64,000 bases of DNA, taken from assembly GCA_026196775.1 (NCBI GenBank), contig JAPHUD010000002.1, positions 1-64,000 of the forward strand, written 5' to 3'. The number at the start of each line of letters is the position of its first letter. The first letter of the stretch is position 1. Below the pieces are notes generated by a model. It saw only the letters and a program-made list of their open reading frames with translations. It searched no databases and had not been told where the DNA came from. A program made the position numbers and the translations under genes. The DNA is from Flavobacteriales bacterium (GTDB lineage: Bacteria > Bacteroidota > Bacteroidia > Flavobacteriales_E > Vicingaceae). This document shows, piece after piece, positions 61,117 through 64,000 of this stretch.

Positions 61117-62283
61117 ATGAATGAAATAAACAAAGTAGGTGTACTAGGAGCAGGCTCTATGGGTTCCGGAATTGTACAAATTGCAGCAACCAACAAACAC
61201 CAAGTTACGTTGGTAGATTTAAATGAAGAAGCATTAGTAAAGGCTTCAACAGGGTTAAAAAACATTTTATCTCGTTTGGTGCAAAAAGAAAAAATCGATC
61301 AGGCTACGGCAGATAATATTATGGGAAGAATTAAATTTTCTACCTCAACTAAAGATTTAGCCGAATGTGATTTGATTATTGAAGCCATCATTGAAAATTT
61401 AGAGGTAAAAAAGAAAGTTTTTGCTCAATTAGAAAGCATTACTTCTCCCAATTGTATTTTAGCAAGTAATACTTCATCGCTTTCTATTGCCTCTATTGCT
61501 GCTGCTTGTAAAAAACCGGAAAGAGTAATTGGCATCCATTTTTTTAATCCTGCACCATTAATGCCCTTGGTAGAAATTATTCCTGCGGTACAAACCTCCG
61601 AAGCTACCAAAACAACAGCTCGAGCATTAATTGATAATTGGGGAAAAGTAACGGTATTAGCAAAAGATACTCCAGGTTTTATTGTTAACCGTGTAGCTCG
61701 TCCATTTTATGGCGAAGCATTACGAATTTATGAAGAAGGAGTAGCCGATTTTGCTACCATAGATTGGGCTATGACCGAAATAGGTGGTTTTAGAATGGGT
61801 CCTTTTACGCTAATGGATTATATTGGTAACGACATTAATTATACGGTTACGGAAACCGTTTTTGAAGCGTTTTATTACGACCCGAGATACAAACCCTCTT
61901 TCACACAAAAACGACACTCAGAAGCAGGTTGGTACGGAAGGAAATCAGGTAGAGGTTATTACAATTATGCTGATGAAGCCAATATGCCTAACCCCAAAAA
62001 AGATAAAGCATTAGGCACAATTATTTTCAACCGAATTTTAGTAATGTTAATTAACGAAGCTATTGATGCCTTATTCTTAAACATTGCTTCTAAAGAAGAT
62101 ATTGATTTAGCTATGACCAAAGGTGTAAACTACCCTAAGGGATTATTAAAATGGGCAGATGAAATTGGATTGAAAAATGTGCTCCAACAATTAGAAACAT
62201 TATTTAACGAATACGGAGAAGATCGTTACCGACCAAGTGTATTGTTGAGAAGAATGGTAAGAGAAAACAAAAATTTCTTTTAA
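61117..62283 (+). CDS. paaH: 3-hydroxyacyl-CoA dehydrogenase, PaaH-like
   Basis: NAD-dependent dehydrogenase (388 aa): NAD motif VGVLGAGSMGSGIVQIAA (residues 8-25), SNTSSLSIASIAAACKKPER, IGIHFFNPAPLMPLVEIIPA, KDTPGFIVNRVARPFYGEAL, then a second helical 3HCDH domain with KSGRGYYNYADEANMPNPKK and TKGVNYPKGLLKWADEIGLK. It oxidises 3-hydroxyadipyl-CoA in the Paa pathway. It is 44 bases after paaG and 2 bases before paaI, so it is co-transcribed. Confidence 0.92.
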   Translation: MNEINKVGVLGAGSMGSGIVQIAATNKHQVTLVDLNEEALVKASTGLKNILSRLVQKEKIDQATADNIMGRIKFSTSTKDLAECDLIIEAIIENLEVKKKVFAQLESITSPNCILASNTSSLSIASIAAACKKPERVIGIHFFNPAPLMPLVEIIPAVQTSEATKTTARALIDNWGKVTVLAKDTPGFIVNRVARPFYGEALRIYEEGVADFATIDWAMTEIGGFRMGPFTLMDYIGNDINYTVTETVFEAFYYDPRYKPSFTQKRHSEAGWYGRKSGRGYYNYADEANMPNPKKDKALGTIIFNRILVMLINEAIDALFLNIASKEDIDLAMTKGVNYPKGLLKWADEIGLKNVLQQLETLFNEYGEDRYRPSVLLRRMVRENKNFF

Positions 62284-62285
62284 TT

Positions 62286-62699
62286 ATGGGACAAACACAC
62301 AAAATAGTAGATAAAATGATGGAAACCGATGCTTTTAGCCAATGGTTAGGCATCGAAGTCATTGAGTCAAAAGAAGGGTATTGCCAACTAAAAATGACGG
62401 TAAGACCGGAGATGTGCAATGGGTTTGGCATTATACACGGTGGAGTAACTTTTTCATTAGCCGATAGTGCATTAGCTTTTGCTTCTAATGCTTATGGCAG
62501 ATTAAGTGTAGCATTGGAATGTTCTATTTCTTATCCTAATCCAGTAAATGTTGGCGACACCTTATTTGCAGAAGCAACAGAGGTAAATTTATCTAACAAA
62601 ATAGGCATTTACAACATTCCGGTAACTAACCAAAATGGGGCATTAGTAGGGGCTTTTAAAGGTACTGTTTACAGAACAGGAAAAGAGTGGGAAATTTAG
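62286..62699 (+). CDS. paaI: Hydroxyphenylacetyl-CoA-type hotdog thioesterase (PaaI)
   Basis: A 137-aa hotdog-fold thioesterase: LGIEVIESKEGYCQLKMTVR, GFGIIHGGVTFSLADSALAF (active-site HGG and Asp), LECSISYPNPVNVGDTLFAE and GAFKGTVYRTGKEWE at the end. It removes dead-end CoA esters in the phenylacetate route. It follows paaH with 2 bases between. The Paa ring-oxygenase genes (paaABCDE) and paaK are not in the window. Confidence 0.92.
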   Translation: MGQTHKIVDKMMETDAFSQWLGIEVIESKEGYCQLKMTVRPEMCNGFGIIHGGVTFSLADSALAFASNAYGRLSVALECSISYPNPVNVGDTLFAEATEVNLSNKIGIYNIPVTNQNGALVGAFKGTVYRTGKEWEI

Positions 62700-62775
62700 T
62701 TTAGTGTAGAAGTTTATGAGTTTAGAGGTAGAAACATTATCGTTTTATGAAACCTCAAACTTTAAACATTGAACC

Positions 62776-64000
62776 TCAAGATACCAAGACCTCTCCATCC
62801 ATTTCTACTGGCAAAGCAATATCCATTAACTTTAAAATAGTGGGAGCGATATCCGCTAACTTTCCATCAGCAATAGCTTTGTAATGATTATCTATTAAAA
62901 TGCAAGGCACTAAATTAGTGGAATGAGCTGTATTTGGAGAGCCATCAGCATTGATAGCAACATCAGCATTACCATGATCGGCAATAATGATAAATGAATA
63001 TCCTTTTTCTATTCCTGTGTTTACGATTCGTTCCACACAATTATCCACTTTCTCCACCGCTTTTACAATGGCTTCATAAACACCTGTATGTCCCACCATA
63101 TCGGGGTTAGCGAAATTTAAACAAATAAAATCGGTAGGATCATTATTAATTTCATTAAGAATAGCTTGAGTAACTTCTTCAGCACTCATTTCAGGTTGTA
63201 AATCGTAAGTAGCTACTTTTGGCGAGTCGATTAAAATTCTCTTTTCTCCATCAAAAGGCAATTCTCTCCCTCCTGAAAAAAAGAAAGTTACGTGAGGGTA
63301 TTTTTCTGTTTCGGCAATACGAATTTGAGTTTTATTATGAATAGATAGCACTTCTCCCAAGGTATTACTTAAATTATCTTTATCATAAATAACATGCACA
63401 TTTTTAAACGTTTTATCATAGTTCGTCATGGTAACGTAGTACAACGGAAGCGTGTTCATGTTCCATTCGTGCTTGTCTTCTTGCGTTAATGCAATGGTAA
63501 TTTCTCTACAACGGTCGGTTCTAAAGTTAAAACAAATTACCACATCATCCGGCTGAATAGTTCCTAAAGGATTTCCTGTTTCATCTACCACTATAGTAGG
63601 TTCAATAAATTCATCGGTAACATTATTAATGTAGCTTTCTTGTATGCTTTGCAATACATTTTGAGTAGATTTCCCCTCTCCTTTTACCAGCAAATTATAT
63701 GCTTTTTGGACGCGTTCCCAACGGTTATCTCTATCCATAGCATAATACCTGCCTATTACTGACGCTAATTTTACGTTGGTAGATTGAATTTTTTCTTGAA
63801 GTTGCTCTATAAAACCCAATCCACTTTTGGGGTCACAATCTCTACCATCAGTAAACGCATGCACAAAGGCTTTTTTTACTTGTTGCTGATGTGCTATCTC
63901 ACACAATCGGTACAAATGTTTTTGATGCGAATGAATTCCTCCATCGGAAACCAAGCCCATAAAATGAACACTTACATTATTTTTCTTTGCGTATTCAAAA
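62776..64000 (-). CDS. gpmI: 2,3-bisphosphoglycerate-independent phosphoglycerate mutase, 5' end cut by window
   Basis: Glycolytic/gluconeogenic manganese enzyme. The C-terminal 400 or so residues are in the window. The frame stays open upstream of the Met at 63960 (residues FEYAKKNNVSVHF precede MGLVSDGGIHSHQKHLY), so the gene continues beyond base 64000 and the serine phosphorylation site is outside. It has AFTDGRDCDPKSGLGFIEQL, VIGRYYAMDRDNRWERVQKA, CFNFRTDRCREITIALTQ, CLNFANPDMVGHTGVYEAIV and IIADHGNADVAINADG (metal ligands). It converges with paaI. Confidence 0.95.
   Translation of the reverse strand, partial: FEYAKKNNVSVHFMGLVSDGGIHSHQKHLYRLCEIAHQQQVKKAFVHAFTDGRDCDPKSGLGFIEQLQEKIQSTNVKLASVIGRYYAMDRDNRWERVQKAYNLLVKGEGKSTQNVLQSIQESYINNVTDEFIEPTIVVDETGNPLGTIQPDDVVICFNFRTDRCREITIALTQEDKHEWNMNTLPLYYVTMTNYDKTFKNVHVIYDKDNLSNTLGEVLSIHNKTQIRIAETEKYPHVTFFFSGGRELPFDGEKRILIDSPKVATYDLQPEMSAEEVTQAILNEINNDPTDFICLNFANPDMVGHTGVYEAIVKAVEKVDNCVERIVNTGIEKGYSFIIIADHGNADVAINADGSPNTAHSTNLVPCILIDNHYKAIADGKLADIAPTILKLMDIALPVEMDGEVLVS

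Noticed and set aside
1-64000. tRNA, rRNA, CRISPR arrays, insertion sequences, phage or defence genes.
   Set aside because: None was recognised on reading both strands; all long open frames have housekeeping, envelope or glycan functions, or no known one.

Overview
The window is low-GC DNA from a free-living or marine-type Bacteroidetes bacterium, most likely of the order Flavobacteriales. The evidence is: several promoters of the Bacteroidetes type (TTG, then TAnnTTTG), almost no Shine-Dalgarno sequences, two large proteins with CHU/gliding-motility C-terminal domains and one with a type A type IX secretion (T9SS) tail, a propeller-type sensor, a class II ribonucleotide reductase and the Bacteroidetes form of IspH. 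I see no rRNA, tRNA, CRISPR array or transposase.

Layout. 1-7.4 kb (minus): RimK with its protease partner, a small secreted protein, then a unit of a coiled-coil protein, a long palindromic repeat, a secreted M28 peptidase and a 1166-residue propeller sensor with a PP2C phosphatase output. 7.5-15.7 kb (plus): thymidine kinase, a gamma-carbonic-anhydrase-like protein, a three-gene envelope unit (small membrane protein, PorV/PorQ-like barrel, helix-hairpin-helix protein with a barrel), a nucleotide-sugar reductase-like SDR, PabB and two AT-rich lipoproteins. 15.7-30 kb: ispH, nrdJ, two tandem giant secreted adhesin-like proteins and a 2-oxoacid:ferredoxin oxidoreductase.

31-51.7 kb is a cell-surface polysaccharide locus of 18 genes in several transcription units: galE, methyltransferases, a sulfotransferase, at least six glycosyltransferase genes (one an internal tandem duplication), two FkbM methyltransferases, two paralogous N-acetyl sugar amidotransferases, a nucleotide-sugar epimerase, a Wzx-like flippase, a Wzy candidate and a WecE-type aminotransferase. 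Eight of these 18 genes seem to start with TTG, against almost exclusive ATG use elsewhere. The likely product is a Wzx/Wzy-assembled polysaccharide with amino or amidino sugars, possibly sulfated and methylated.

51.7-64 kb returns to housekeeping genes: rdgB, YceI, methylmalonyl-CoA epimerase, a T9SS cargo protein, hemH, a MurG-like glycosyltransferase, a GNAT acetyltransferase, a haem-binding protein, nadD-gmk-yicC, a paaG-paaH-paaI unit (beta-oxidation-like steps of phenylacetate breakdown) and the 3' part of gpmI, cut by the window end.

I did not find a clearly new defence or mobile system. The most unusual signals are the TTG-start bias and duplicated glycosyltransferase of the polysaccharide locus, its paired amidotransferases without visible glutaminase partners, the barrel protein with a ComEA-like domain, and three kinds of palindromic or dispersed repeat (one inside a coding sequence, one 120-bp palindrome, one shared by the galE and nadD leaders).
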